Notes: generated by a model from the sequence alone, not told the origin. 64,000 bases of DNA from Alphaproteobacteria bacterium LSUCC0396 (GCA_041228345.1 CP166131.1:124001-188000), one strand, 5' to 3'; positions 44,767 to 53,631 are shown, counted from the stretch's first letter. Program-made: numbers and translations.

Positions 44767-45609
44767 ATGAGCAGTTGTTTTGAAACGATCCAAGCCTATG
44801 GATTGCGCGCCATTGGAATCGGTGAGCGACTTTTACCTAAAACCGATATTACCTTATGTGAACAGATGGTGCTTATCGGTTCTGGGCTAATCTGGAATGT
44901 CTATTTTGGCATTTTGGCAACCGGATTTGGCTTTTGGTTTGCGGTCTTTTTATCACTTGGTCGGGCAAGCCCGCCTGCCATCCTGCGCGTGGCGGCGGCT
45001 GGATTTGTGTTTCTGTTTCGAGGCTCGCCATTATTTATCCAGTTTTTCTTTGCTTATGAGACCTTCGTGCTTTTGCCAAAGGTTGGGCTCACGCTTGACC
45101 TTGGCGTTGTTGTTATTGATGCAACTACAGGCTGGCTGACAAAAGCATGGGCAGGCGCACTTTTTGTGCTGTTTTGCAATACTGCCGCCTATTCGAGTGA
45201 AATTTTCTCGGGCGCTATGCAGGCTGTACCAAATGGGCAAATCGAGGCTGCACGCGCTAGCGGGATGACCAAATTCCAAATATTCCGCCGGATTATGTTT
45301 CCGAACATGCTGCGCCTTGCGTGGCCTGCCTATATGAACGAAGCGATATTTCTGTTCCATTCAACGACATTGGTCTTTTTCTCTGGCTTTCCGGCATGGC
45401 GCCAAGAAGGTGATGCGCTTTATTACGCGTCATATTTTGCCGAAAAAACCTTTAACCCGTTCGTTCCTTATCCGATCGTCGCAGTCTATTTCATTCTGAT
45501 AACCCTCATCATTATCGGTTTTTTCAGCGTTACCGGCAGCTATTTAAACCGCTCAGTTCCGCAACAACGACGGGTCAAGTCGCGCTTTCGGCCATTACTC
45601 TGGCGTTAG
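44767..45609 (+). CDS. polar amino acid ABC transporter permease 2
   Basis: 280 residues from ATG 44767; the upstream frame overlaps permease 1. HisM-like, with LFRGSPLFIQFFF and the EAA loop AMQAVPNGQIEAARASGMTK followed by FQIFRRIMFPNMLRLA. Completes the importer started at 42150. Confidence 0.9.
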   Translation: MSSCFETIQAYGLRAIGIGERLLPKTDITLCEQMVLIGSGLIWNVYFGILATGFGFWFAVFLSLGRASPPAILRVAAAGFVFLFRGSPLFIQFFFAYETFVLLPKVGLTLDLGVVVIDATTGWLTKAWAGALFVLFCNTAAYSSEIFSGAMQAVPNGQIEAARASGMTKFQIFRRIMFPNMLRLAWPAYMNEAIFLFHSTTLVFFSGFPAWRQEGDALYYASYFAEKTFNPFVPYPIVAVYFILITLIIIGFFSVTGSYLNRSVPQQRRVKSRFRPLLWR

Positions 45610-45624
45610 GCGCATATCTAGCTG

Positions 45625-46503
45625 TTATTTGCGGGCGGCGGGTATTCCAGCAGCGCGGCGGATAGCATCCAGATACAGTGACGCCCCTTTATAGTGCCTT
45701 TGCGCGTCCGGCAAATCCTCGAGCAACTGTCCAAGCGACGCCAACGCCCCCTCAACCCCCACCCAATCGCCAAGCGATTCAAGATTGGTGCGGATGGTGA
45801 ATAGAATATGCCCCGATTTTGGCAATTTGCGCAGTGTCTGCCGTTCAATGCGGACAAAAATATCATCGATTTTGGTGGCGTTATCGCTACTCGGACGGGC
45901 GCTCCGCTGCGGGGTATAAAGGTTTTGATCTATTTGCAAAGACCAATTGAAGCGACAGCTGATTGGGCCTGATTTCATGTTATTAAAAAACCTATTAACC
46001 GGCGTCTCTAATCTCTTGTCATAATCTGGAACCGGCGCATGGACAGCCGACATTGGCTTTGCGATTTTGTCGGTTAAAACCCAATGCGCCGGAAAGGCGA
46101 TGGCGCCCGCACTTAGAACCCAATCAGGTTCTGTTGCACCAGCAGTCATCACCGGACTTATAATCGCCAGATCTTCTGGAATTGAACGCGCGGCAGCTTC
46201 TAAAGGGTGAAGATCACCGCGGGCCGGCAGCGATATATCCAAATAATCTTGTGCATATGCAGTTATCAATTCCCAGCATTCCTGCGACGCATCATCACCA
46301 AGATCAATGGCCGCAAACACATCACCTAAAACTTCATCAAATAACTTATTTTTAAGGGCTATCTGCTGGACTCTGCTATGGCTATTGCCGAAAATATCAT
46401 CATGCGGCAACCATTCGGCCTCTGGACAAAACTGCAGTCCCATTTTCAGGCTGGTGCCTAATCTTTCCCAAATGGGTTTCTTACCATTCATCACTTGTGC
46501 CAC
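45625..46503 (-). CDS. DUF3445 family protein (heme-dependent oxidative N-demethylase type)
   Basis: 292 residues. C-terminal IFVRIERQTLRKLPKSGHILFTIRTNLESL (shown here in part: IERQTLRKLPKSGHILFTIR) is the signature of DUF3445. Described members are heme enzymes that oxidatively demethylate amines or dimethylamine. Upstream segments (GLQFCPEAEWLPHDD, AAARSIPEDLAIISP) also fit. ATG 46491 is an alternative start. Substrate unknown. Confidence 0.8.
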   Translation of the reverse strand: MAQVMNGKKPIWERLGTSLKMGLQFCPEAEWLPHDDIFGNSHSRVQQIALKNKLFDEVLGDVFAAIDLGDDASQECWELITAYAQDYLDISLPARGDLHPLEAAARSIPEDLAIISPVMTAGATEPDWVLSAGAIAFPAHWVLTDKIAKPMSAVHAPVPDYDKRLETPVNRFFNNMKSGPISCRFNWSLQIDQNLYTPQRSARPSSDNATKIDDIFVRIERQTLRKLPKSGHILFTIRTNLESLGDWVGVEGALASLGQLLEDLPDAQRHYKGASLYLDAIRRAAGIPAARK

Positions 46504-46622
46504 CCAGTTAGACGCCTGATTAGATATTGAAAGTTTGCGGCATCAAGATCATCACTGCAACTCCATAAGCTCTGTTTGACATCACCAAACCGCAGGAGCG
46601 CTGGACAGGATTGGGGTTGGAG

Positions 46623-47393
46623 CTAGGCTTTGGACGGTACAAACAAATAATCCGTAGCCTCGCCAATAGCTGAAACCTGATCCCAGCCATAACTGTCAGT
46701 CAACACATAAGCATCATAACCAGCGCCAATAAATTGCGCAAAGATATCAGCAGCTGAGCCGGCAAAATTGTCGGCGCGCCCCTATACCAGCTCAATAAAC
46801 CAAATTGGCCGCATTTGATGTAATAGGTTGGGCGCACCATCCAGCACAAATTGTTCCGCGCCCTCTACATCAATTTTAACGATGTCAACATTCGTGATGG
46901 CCTCATCACTGAGCACATCATCCAGCCGTCGTGCCGTTACCGTCTCAATAAATGCGTGCGCACTATCACCGCCCCCGATATGCGAAAGCCCAACCCGAAG
47001 TGACCCTGACTTTTTCACCGGCGTTTTTAACTGAACCTCTGCATCCTGATGACTGAGCGCGAGTTTACGGCAGCGCACAGCAGACAGATTTGAGGTCACA
47101 ATTTCCAAGATCGAATAGACGTAATTCGATGGTTCGATTGCCAGCACGAGTTTTGGCTTATTGGACGCCGCCACAAACGCCTTGGTAAACAGACCAACAT
47201 TCGCACCAACATCTATGATCACCGGTTTCTGGGTGTCGCACCTTGACATGATTGCGGCAACCAGCTGTGTCATTCTCTGGCTACGCTTGGTCTTTGACAG
47301 CAGGCCAAGCCACCTAATTTTTTGCAGAATGGAGTAGGATTTATTGAAAAGAACTGAACCAAAAGCCACGAAAAAAAACCTGTAACAAAACAA
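46623..47393 (-). pseudogene. FkbM-family methyltransferase interrupted by an in-frame TAG
   Basis: The first 203 codons (47393 to the TAG at 46784-46782) hold a membrane-like N-terminal segment and an FkbM domain: VIIDVGANVGLFTKAFVA (SAM site), VLAIEPSNYVYSIL, and VDIVKIDVEGAEQFVLDG. The frame then continues in phase for 52 more codons (starting GRADNFAGSAADIFAQFIGA) to a TAG at 46625-46623, and these residues look like the natural C-terminus. So the gene carries one nonsense codon. It is either a young pseudogene, a sequencing error or a readthrough case. Confidence 0.7.
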
Positions 47394-47569
47394 AATAAGA
47401 ACACAGATACAGCTATAATACAGAACAGGCCGAGCCGGAAGGCGATTATCGCTGTCATCGCGATTGTCGGCCGTGCCGCATCATAAAATTAGGCTTTTCG
47501 TGCGCAGCATTTAAACCTATAAATATCACATTGCCGGTATTGGCGCTGTTTAAAACGATCGAGGCTGAA

Positions 47570-47887
47570 ATGACCGCAAAAATTTACAAACCCAGCAAAA
47601 CGGCGATGCAATCGGGCCGTAAAACCAAAATTAGCCGCGGGTGTGAATGGGTTCTGGCCTATACGCGCAAAAGCCCAGCCAAACCCGATCATTTAATGGG
47701 GTGGCAATCATCATCTGATACGGCGCGTCAGGTGCGGATATATTTTCCTGATATGGAATCGGCGGTCACCTATGCCGAGGCGAACAACATTGACTATGTG
47801 GTGCAAGCACCGAAATCACGCCGTGTAAAGCCAAAGGCCTACGCCGATAATTTCGCCTTTACCCGAAATGGTGCGTGGACACACTGA
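47570..47887 (+). CDS. NDUFS4-like accessory subunit of complex I (ETC complex I subunit family)
   Basis: 105 residues from ATG 47570 (MTAKIYKPSKTAMQSG). The pattern AMQSGRKTKISRGCEWVLAY, LMGWQSSSDTARQV and the closing YADNFAFTRNGAWTH matches the alphaproteobacterial/mitochondrial 18-kDa (NDUFS4) subunit. It is a hallmark of the alphaproteobacterial lineage. Confidence 0.9.
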   Translation: MTAKIYKPSKTAMQSGRKTKISRGCEWVLAYTRKSPAKPDHLMGWQSSSDTARQVRIYFPDMESAVTYAEANNIDYVVQAPKSRRVKPKAYADNFAFTRNGAWTH

Positions 47888-47976
47888 AAACGGGATCTCG
47901 GGGGTGAAGACCCTAAGGCAAATCCCGTCTGGACAAAGCTGGTAAAAACCGGCACAACCAAGCGCATCTTTTAAAA

Positions 47977-48053
47977 GGTTCCGTAGCTCAACTGGATAGA
48001 GCAGCTGACTTCTAATCAGCAGGTTGGGGGTTCGAGTCCTCCCGGAATCGCCA
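47977..48053 (+). tRNA. tRNA-Arg (anticodon TCT)
   Basis: Acceptor GGTTCCG 47977-47983 pairs with CGGAATC 48043-48049 (one G-U); anticodon TCT at 48011-48013; T-arm GGTTCGAGTCC; discriminator G and encoded CCA. Confidence 0.96.
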
Positions 48054-48173
48054 TCTTTTTCAATGGTTACAGTATTTCTATGGTCTCAAGATTTGCTTGG
48101 GGCTACAGCGGGGGTATATAATATCCCTGCGAAAAATAGCTTCAAAAAAATGCGAGACATTGTTGGCGGTTGC

Positions 48174-48449
48174 TTAAAAAGGCAGAAAACCTCTGATCAA
48201 TGGCAAGAAAGCGAGCAGTTTTTGAAGCAAGCCCATGACGCTGATACCAAATCGTGGCAACACAAAGAACACAATGCCAGCTATCACCGCGCCAAATAAC
48301 AAAACAGGCAGCAGGCTTGGCTTGCTTGGTCTTGCTTCTGCGTCTAGCACCTTTCCATCAACCACATCATCACTCTTCTTGGAGAAGAGCTTTGATAAAA
48401 GTAATCCAATGGCGATGCCGACAGCGGCTAAAATTATTAATCTGATCAT
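48174..48449 (-). CDS. small two-span membrane protein
   Basis: 91 residues from ATG 48449 (MIRLIILAAVGIAIGLLLSK); the longer frame to 48527 is unlikely. A first membrane helix, a charged loop (SKKSDDVVDGKVLDAEARPS), a second helix (LLPVLLFGAVIAGIVFFVLP) and a hydrophobic tail. Not recognised. Confidence 0.6.
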   Translation of the reverse strand: MIRLIILAAVGIAIGLLLSKLFSKKSDDVVDGKVLDAEARPSKPSLLPVLLFGAVIAGIVFFVLPRFGISVMGLLQKLLAFLPLIRGFLPF

Positions 48450-48870
48450 TGTGTAGATGTTGGGTTTAGCCCCACAAAAATCAACTGCATTATTGCTGTA
48501 AAGGTGAGGGGGGGCAAGAAATCGCACCCTTGATCACTCGATATTAAGTGTTCTCACATTTTTTTGCAAAAAAAGCCCGCGCCAAATTAGCTGTAGGCTT
48601 TGTTAGGACTGTAGCATTTTGACAACCGCACTTTGTTTACAGATAAAAACAACCAACAATGTTGTTTGCCTGCCTATTGATGCTTGGTTGCGGTTTATGG
48701 ACTATAGCACTCTGGTGATTGAGGACCGATAGCAACCTACTTTGTGTATTTATGTATATAAGTCCTTAAAAAACTCGGCAGTGCGGCATTTTGGGTGGCG
48801 CTGCAAAAAACGCATCATATTCATGCAAAAGAAAGCCTTCTTTGCATAATGATTTACCGCTAAACAATAA

Positions 48871-49010
48871 CACCTAGGGAGGGGGTCCGGTGGTTATCAG
48901 GAATTGCCATCGGGCCTTACCTCTCTACGACACCCAAATTCATTTCCTCCAGCCGAATTTGGACTAACCGGCCTCACTGCCTTCCTCCCCCAGGCAGTGG
49001 GGCCTTTTTT
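48871..49010 (+). ncRNA. candidate small RNA with two anti-Shine-Dalgarno hairpin loops
   Basis: 5' end starts near CACCTAGGGAGGGGG. Hairpin 1: 8-bp stem CCAAATTC 48934-48941 / GAATTTGG 48955-48962, loop containing CCTCC. Hairpin 2: stem CACTGCC 48975-48981 / GGCAGTG 48993-48999, extended by GGCC/GGCC, loop TTCCTCCCCCA, then T6: a rho-independent terminator. A weak promoter (TTGCAT 48842-48847, AACAAT 48863-48868) precedes it. CCTCC-bearing loops resemble the alphaproteobacterial cuckoo-type RNAs; this is an inference. Confidence 0.6.
48975..49010 (+). terminator. terminator of the candidate small RNA
   Basis: Stem of at least 11 bp (7 inner plus GGCC/GGCC outer pairs) followed by TTTTTT at 49005-49010. 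Confidence 0.85.
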
Positions 49011-49157
49011 GCAAAAAATCACTTTTAAGATTCACAAACCCTCTATTCTGTGATTCACTCGTCCGATGATTGAAAAAGTGGCAAAAGAAGCTGCGGTGAC
49101 TTCATCAACGCTGTAGCTCTTTTCTAATGTCTATTTTTTTTAAAAAATGTTGGGAGA

Positions 49158-49328
49158 ATGACTTTGTTTTTAGCGACGAATGCAATCCGAGAAACGCGTC
49201 ACACACGCCAGTCAAAGCCATTCACGGTCATCCGCACCGTCGATAGAGCCCTCAAAGTCGGGGCTTTGATTGCTGCAATGTCGATTATTGCTGCCTGCAG
49301 CGGTGTCCCGCTGATACCGGGAATTTAG
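49158..49328 (+). CDS. possible 56-residue small lipoprotein
   Basis: ATG 49158, basic N-terminal half, then VGALIAAMSIIAACSGVPLI: a hydrophobic stretch ending in a lipobox-like IAAC and only nine residues after the Cys. The ribosome-binding site (GGGAG) is very close to the ATG, so the start or the gene itself is uncertain. Confidence 0.35.
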   Translation: MTLFLATNAIRETRHTRQSKPFTVIRTVDRALKVGALIAAMSIIAACSGVPLIPGI

Positions 49329-49450
49329 CAATCATAATCATAGTATCAATTTTGAGAATTACCGGCATCTCTACTGTTTCATCTATTGACTTTAACCCCC
49401 AGTCTGTGACCCAATCACTAATCAAATTTTATCTTTATTAGGGGTTAATT

Positions 49451-49561
49451 ATGAAAAAATCTGCACTAACAATCGTCCTTTTAGCCAGCTGCGTTGCCTT
49501 TGGCGCATGCTCCAGCTATCCAACATGGGTTCCAGAATGGGCGCAAGTTGGCGCTAAATAA
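49451..49561 (+). CDS. 36-residue lipoprotein (entericidin-like size)
   Basis: MKKSALTIVLLASCVAFGAC forms a clean lipoprotein signal with lipobox FGAC, leaving a 17-residue mature peptide rich in Trp and Pro (SSYPTWVPEWAQVGAK after the Cys). AGGGG lies 7 bp upstream of the ATG. In size and plan it resembles entericidin-type peptides, but no homology is claimed. Confidence 0.55.
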   Translation: MKKSALTIVLLASCVAFGACSSYPTWVPEWAQVGAK

Positions 49562-49784
49562 TCCCCATTGAAATCCGCCCCGTCGTCGTAATGCGCATCT
49601 AGGTTGCCTCTTATTGCGGCTTGCATAACTTCGTTGGCGGCGTTTAGCGACCTCGATAGCACAGCGGTTTTCCTGTGCTATTGTTGTTTGTGCTATAATT
49701 TGGCGCATCTATGACCGAACGCAGCGGCCAACGCTATATTGCCATTAATTGAGGCGGCGGCGCGAAACACGAGGATTAATAACC

Positions 49785-50684
49785 ATGTCAAAACAAGTGA
49801 TTTCCGTTTTTGGGCTTGGCTCAATGGGGTTTGGCGTGGCGTGCTCGGCACTAGCTGCCGGCCATCATGTCTATGGATTTGATGTCAATCCGGATAGTCA
49901 GTCCAAATTCATTGCCAAGGGCGGCGATCAGGCGGTGGTCGCCGATGCGGGCGTGCAATCAGATGTTGTTGTTTCAGTGGTGCTAAACGGTGCGCAAACC
50001 GTTGATATTCTGTTTGGCGATAATGGCATTGTGCCGCATATGCGCCCGGGTAGCGTGGTGGTCTCTTGTGCAACCGTGGCACCTGATCTGGCGCGTGATC
50101 TGGCTGCACGATGCGACACGTTCCAAATCTTATATCTTGACGCCCCGATATCTGGCGGCTCAGTAAAGGCGGCCGAGGGCGCGCTCACCATGATGGCGTC
50201 CGGCAGCGCATCAAGCTTTGACGCGGCAAAACCTACGCTTGATGCCATTACCCAAACTGTTTACCGGCTTGGCGATGAGGCTGGTGCTGGATCGGCGATG
50301 AAAGCGGTTAACCAGCTATTGGCCGGGGTGCATATCGCGGCCATGGGCGAAGCGCTGACATTTGGCATTAGCCAGGGCGTCGACGCGGCGCGCATTGTCG
50401 AGGTGATTTCAAAATGCGCCGGCACCAGCTGGATGTTTGAAAATCGTGCACCGCACGTTGTTGATGGTGATTACACACCACATTCCGCAGTAAATATCTG
50501 GCTCAAAGACCTTGGCATTGTGTTGGATGTGGCAAAGGGGTCGAATTTTTCTGCGCCTCTGGCCGCCGCTGCTTTGCAGCAATTTGTCGCTGCTGCCGGG
50601 CAAGGGCTTGGCCGTGAGGACGATGCCGCAGTTGCCAAGGTTTATGCCCATAATGCTGGCATCAGTCTACCAAAGGCAAAATAA
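49785..50684 (+). CDS. 3-hydroxyisobutyrate dehydrogenase family oxidoreductase
   Basis: 299 residues from ATG 49785. NAD-binding motif VFGLGSMGFGVACSALAAGH, substrate loop DAPISGGSVKAAEGALTMMA and catalytic Lys in GAGSAMKAVNQLLAGVH place it in the beta-hydroxyacid dehydrogenase family. The L-threonate dehydrogenase/tartronate semialdehyde reductase branches are possible; the substrate cannot be read from sequence alone. Confidence 0.88.
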   Translation: MSKQVISVFGLGSMGFGVACSALAAGHHVYGFDVNPDSQSKFIAKGGDQAVVADAGVQSDVVVSVVLNGAQTVDILFGDNGIVPHMRPGSVVVSCATVAPDLARDLAARCDTFQILYLDAPISGGSVKAAEGALTMMASGSASSFDAAKPTLDAITQTVYRLGDEAGAGSAMKAVNQLLAGVHIAAMGEALTFGISQGVDAARIVEVISKCAGTSWMFENRAPHVVDGDYTPHSAVNIWLKDLGIVLDVAKGSNFSAPLAAAALQQFVAAAGQGLGREDDAAVAKVYAHNAGISLPKAK

Positions 50685-50710
50685 ACGGCATTATTTACGC
50701 ACCCAGATGA

Positions 50711-50740
50711 CAAAAAATTAGCTACCAAAAAATTAGCTAC
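50711..50740. repeat. 15-bp perfect tandem duplication
   Basis: CAAAAAATTAGCTAC occurs twice head to tail (50711-50725, 50726-50740) and includes the stop codon region of the sulfurtransferase gene. Confidence 0.85.
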
Positions 50741-51599
50741 CCGTTTCAACCGGCGCATCAGACGCGCCCCATTCACTCCATGATCCGTCATAGACAAAGA
50801 CATTTTCATTGCCAAGAAGCGCCAGCCCAAGCGCAAGGCCGCAAGCAGTCACGCCCGAACCACAGGTAGTAATCACTGGACGGCTGGTTTCAATCCCGCC
50901 AGCGGCAAAGGCTGCAGCAATCTCGTCAATTGAACGCAAACCACCATCTTTATCAATGAGGCTGGCAATTGGCACATTTGAGGCACCGGGCATGTGACCG
51001 CCACGCAAACCGGCCCTCGGTTCGGGGTCAATGCCCGCAAAACGGCCGGGTGAGCGGGCATCTGCGATTTGCCCGGCAACGCCAAGCTCGACCAGATTGC
51101 GAAGGCTCTCCATCGGGATCATCTGTGCCCCAACGGGCGCCCGAACGCTAAAACTGCCTTTATCAACATTATTTGCTGGGCCGGATTCCGTTGGCCCAGA
51201 AATGGCAAGCCATGATTTGAGGCCACCATCAAGAACACTAACCTTGTCATGCCCAAACAGGCGCAGCATCCACCATGCACGCGCTGCGCTTAAAAACACC
51301 GAGTCGCAATAGACAATCACATGATCATCATTGTTGAGGCCAAGCAATTGCATCTCTGATTGGAACAGATCGGCAGAGGGAAGTGTATGCGGAAGAGGGG
51401 ACGATTTATCAGCAATTCGATCAATGTCAAACCGGCCTGATCCAGCGATTCGGCAGGCAAGATGTTCGTCATTCGCATTACGACCCAATGTTGGCAGATG
51501 CGATGTTGCATCGAGGATTTTAACCCCCGTTTTACCGAGATTTTCGACAAGCCATCCGGCGGTAACCGTCAATGGTGTTGAAGACGCTGAAGATGGCAT
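50733..51599 (-). CDS. sseA: 3-mercaptopyruvate/thiosulfate sulfurtransferase (two rhodanese domains)
   Basis: 288 residues. Inactive N-terminal and active C-terminal rhodanese domains. The active-site loop is ITTCGSGVTACGLALGLALLG, i.e. CGSGVTA, the form typical of mercaptopyruvate sulfurtransferase. WMLRLFGHDKVSVLDGGL precedes the interdomain linker. It lies next to cysK, consistent with cysteine and sulfur metabolism. Confidence 0.92.
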   Translation of the reverse strand: MPSSASSTPLTVTAGWLVENLGKTGVKILDATSHLPTLGRNANDEHLACRIAGSGRFDIDRIADKSSPLPHTLPSADLFQSEMQLLGLNNDDHVIVYCDSVFLSAARAWWMLRLFGHDKVSVLDGGLKSWLAISGPTESGPANNVDKGSFSVRAPVGAQMIPMESLRNLVELGVAGQIADARSPGRFAGIDPEPRAGLRGGHMPGASNVPIASLIDKDGGLRSIDEIAAAFAAGGIETSRPVITTCGSGVTACGLALGLALLGNENVFVYDGSWSEWGASDAPVETGS

Positions 51600-51663
51600 A
51601 AAAACCTCTTTTATAATCAGTTTGGAAACTTAGCGCTGCTCTGCTGGCAGACAAAGCGGACCA

Positions 51664-52668
51664 TTACAGCCAGCTTGGCACCGGCAAATTCTTTGATTTC
51701 AAAAATTCAGGGTTCCAGACCTTTGACTGATAACGCTGACCAGAATCGCATAAGATCGTAACAATCCGGTTACCCGGGCCCAATTCGCGCGCCATAGCGA
51801 CAGCGCCCGCAACGTTAATTGCGGTAGAGCCGCCAAGATAAAGCCCCTCATTCTGCATCAGGTCAAAAATCAGCGGTAAGGCCTCGCTGTCATTCAGGCA
51901 GAACGCCATATCCACGGGAGCCTCGGCAAGATTGGCGGTGATTCGGCCTTGACCAATGCCCTCAGAAATCGAATTTCCGTCTGATTTCAATTCACCATGA
52001 CGATAATAATTAAACAGCGCAGAGCCCTCGGGATCCGCAAGCCCTATTTTAATGTCCTTGTTCTTTTCTTTCAGAAATTTACCAACCCCGGCAAGTGTCC
52101 CACCAGATCCAACAGCGCAGATAAAGCCATCTACCAGCCCGTCAGTCTGATTCCATATCTCGGGGCCAGTGGTCTGGTAATGCCCCTGCAAATTCGCTGT
52201 ATTATCAAATTGATTGGCCCAAATCACCCCGCCATTATGCGTTGCCGACAGCTCTTTTGCCAGCGCTTCGGAATAACGCACATAATTGTTCGGATCCTTA
52301 TAGGACGCTGCTGGCACAAGGCGCAAATCTGCCCCGCATACACGCAAAACATCCTTTTTTTCCTGACTTTGGGTTTCCGGCATAACGATTACCGACTTAT
52401 AGCCTTTGGCATTGCCAACCATGGTCAACCCAATACCGGTATTGCCAGCCGTGCCCTCAACGATCAGCCCACCAGGCCCGATAAGGCCGCGCGCCTCAGC
52501 ATCCTCAATGATCGCCTTGGCCGCTCTGTCCTTAACCGATCCCCCTGGATTCATGAACTCGGCTTTTCCATAAATCTCACATCCGGTCATTTCCGAAACA
52601 GCCTTTAGACGGATCAACGGCGTGTTGCCAATTGCAGCAACAAATCCGGGAACATTGCTTTGCGACAT
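51664..52668 (-). CDS. cysK: cysteine synthase A
   Basis: 334-residue PLP enzyme joining O-acetylserine and sulfide. PLP lysine in NPGGSVKDRAAKAII (about residue 45), GTAGNTGIGLTMVG, VGSGGTLAGVGKFLK and the C-terminal TILCDSGQRYQSKVW are present. It belongs to the branch slightly longer than E. coli CysK. Same strand as the sulfurtransferase. Confidence 0.95.
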   Translation of the reverse strand: MSQSNVPGFVAAIGNTPLIRLKAVSEMTGCEIYGKAEFMNPGGSVKDRAAKAIIEDAEARGLIGPGGLIVEGTAGNTGIGLTMVGNAKGYKSVIVMPETQSQEKKDVLRVCGADLRLVPAASYKDPNNYVRYSEALAKELSATHNGGVIWANQFDNTANLQGHYQTTGPEIWNQTDGLVDGFICAVGSGGTLAGVGKFLKEKNKDIKIGLADPEGSALFNYYRHGELKSDGNSISEGIGQGRITANLAEAPVDMAFCLNDSEALPLIFDLMQNEGLYLGGSTAINVAGAVAMARELGPGNRIVTILCDSGQRYQSKVWNPEFLKSKNLPVPSWL

Positions 52669-52989
52669 GAATTCACCTTTGTGGATTTTTAGTGCGATAC
52701 CAGCCTACCAAGCGACAAGCAAAAATGCACGAGATAGCGGGCGGAATAGTCGATAATGTAAAAGCCCGATATCATTTGTAAATCTAAAACTGCATTTCCT
52801 GTGATGGATCGCGCCATATTCGGGGTAATTCCATTCTTGGCAGGCTCTGTTGTTCGTGGCACCATCAGGCAAAGCCAGCGATCGTAAAAACGTCCAGCGA
52901 TCGTAAAAACGTTAAGTGATAGCAAATGGCTCACACAAGCGGGGGCTCGGCGTAACAAAAGATAGGTAAAAAGGGGCATATAACCCATC
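52669..52989. other. cysK-sixA divergent intergenic region with a tandem duplication
   Basis: 321 bp, no gene seen. Holds a 19-bp tandem repeat at 52875-52912. Confidence 0.6.
52875..52912. repeat. 19-bp perfect tandem duplication
   Basis: CCAGCGATCGTAAAAACGT at 52875-52893 and again at 52894-52912, no mismatch. Confidence 0.88.
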
Positions 52990-53493
52990 ATGGCGCGCAT
53001 CACACTCATCAGGCATGGCAAAGCCGAAAAACCGATGGCCGGCAAGCAAGATATTGACAGGTCGTTGATTACCCGCGGCCAGCAAAACGCCGCAGCTGTT
53101 GGTGGCTTTATTGCCGCCCATAAAATGCTGCCACAATTGGTATTAGTGTCTCCGGCCGTGCGCACCCGCGAAACCTATGAGCACATAAAACTGCACTGGC
53201 CTGATAATATTGAGGCCAAATATGTAGATGCGCTCTATGAAGCGTCGGCAAGCACATTGCTGCACGCAATCATTGATCATGCTGGTGATTTGTCAGATGT
53301 AGCTGTGATTGGGCATAATCCCAGCCTTGTCGTACTGCTAAATCATATGGTTGGTGACGGCCATGCCGAGCAAAACCTTGGCTATTTTCCAACCTGCTGT
53401 ACTGCAGATATTGGGTTTGTCGCGCCCAAAATTTGCGACATTATTTCGGATGAAGGCAGGTTGCTGTCAATAAAACGGGCGCGCGATCTCTAG
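52990..53493 (+). CDS. sixA: phosphohistidine phosphatase SixA-like
   Basis: 167 residues of the histidine phosphatase fold. The catalytic RHG is at the start (ITLIRHGKAEKP), the second His in VAVIGHNPSLVVLL, with VSPAVRTRETYEHI between. Small SixA proteins dephosphorylate phosphohistidine on signalling or PTS proteins. Precedes the his operon but is separated from it by 181 bp with its own promoter. Confidence 0.85.
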   Translation: MARITLIRHGKAEKPMAGKQDIDRSLITRGQQNAAAVGGFIAAHKMLPQLVLVSPAVRTRETYEHIKLHWPDNIEAKYVDALYEASASTLLHAIIDHAGDLSDVAVIGHNPSLVVLLNHMVGDGHAEQNLGYFPTCCTADIGFVAPKICDIISDEGRLLSIKRARDL

Positions 53494-53603
53494 TTTGACT
53501 GGTCTTTGATTAGGTCATATACGCTGACGAGGCGCGCGACCGGAACCGGTTTCCCACACTTCCATAAATCATTCATTTTTGTAAATCATTGGGCTGTTGC
53601 CGC

Positions 53604-53631
53604 TTGACAGGTTTGTTTTAGCGTATTAAAC
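53604..53631 (+). promoter_or_regulatory. probable promoter of the his operon
   Basis: TTGACA at 53604-53609 and TTAAAC at 53626-53631 with a 16-bp spacer, 44 bp before the first gene. The -35 is perfect, the -10 is weak, as expected for a regulated promoter. Confidence 0.5.

Larger units (their letters stand above)
48450..49157. other. 708-bp intergenic region holding a candidate small RNA
   Basis: No protein gene is supported here. The left 400 bp are AT-rich without clear signals; the right part holds the small-RNA candidate at 48871-49010. Confidence 0.65.

Noticed and set aside
46782-47393. Recoding of stop codons in this organism
   Set aside because: TAA, TAG and TGA all end well-conserved genes in the window; two in-phase nonsense cases are better explained as mutations or errors.
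47977-48449. A second integrated element at tRNA-Arg
   Set aside because: No direct repeat of the tRNA 3' end downstream and no integrase nearby.
48871-49010. SRP RNA, tmRNA or 6S RNA as the identity of the structured region
   Set aside because: The SRP GGAAGCAG-type tetraloop region, a tmRNA tag frame and a 6S central bubble are not visible; two separate hairpins fit better.
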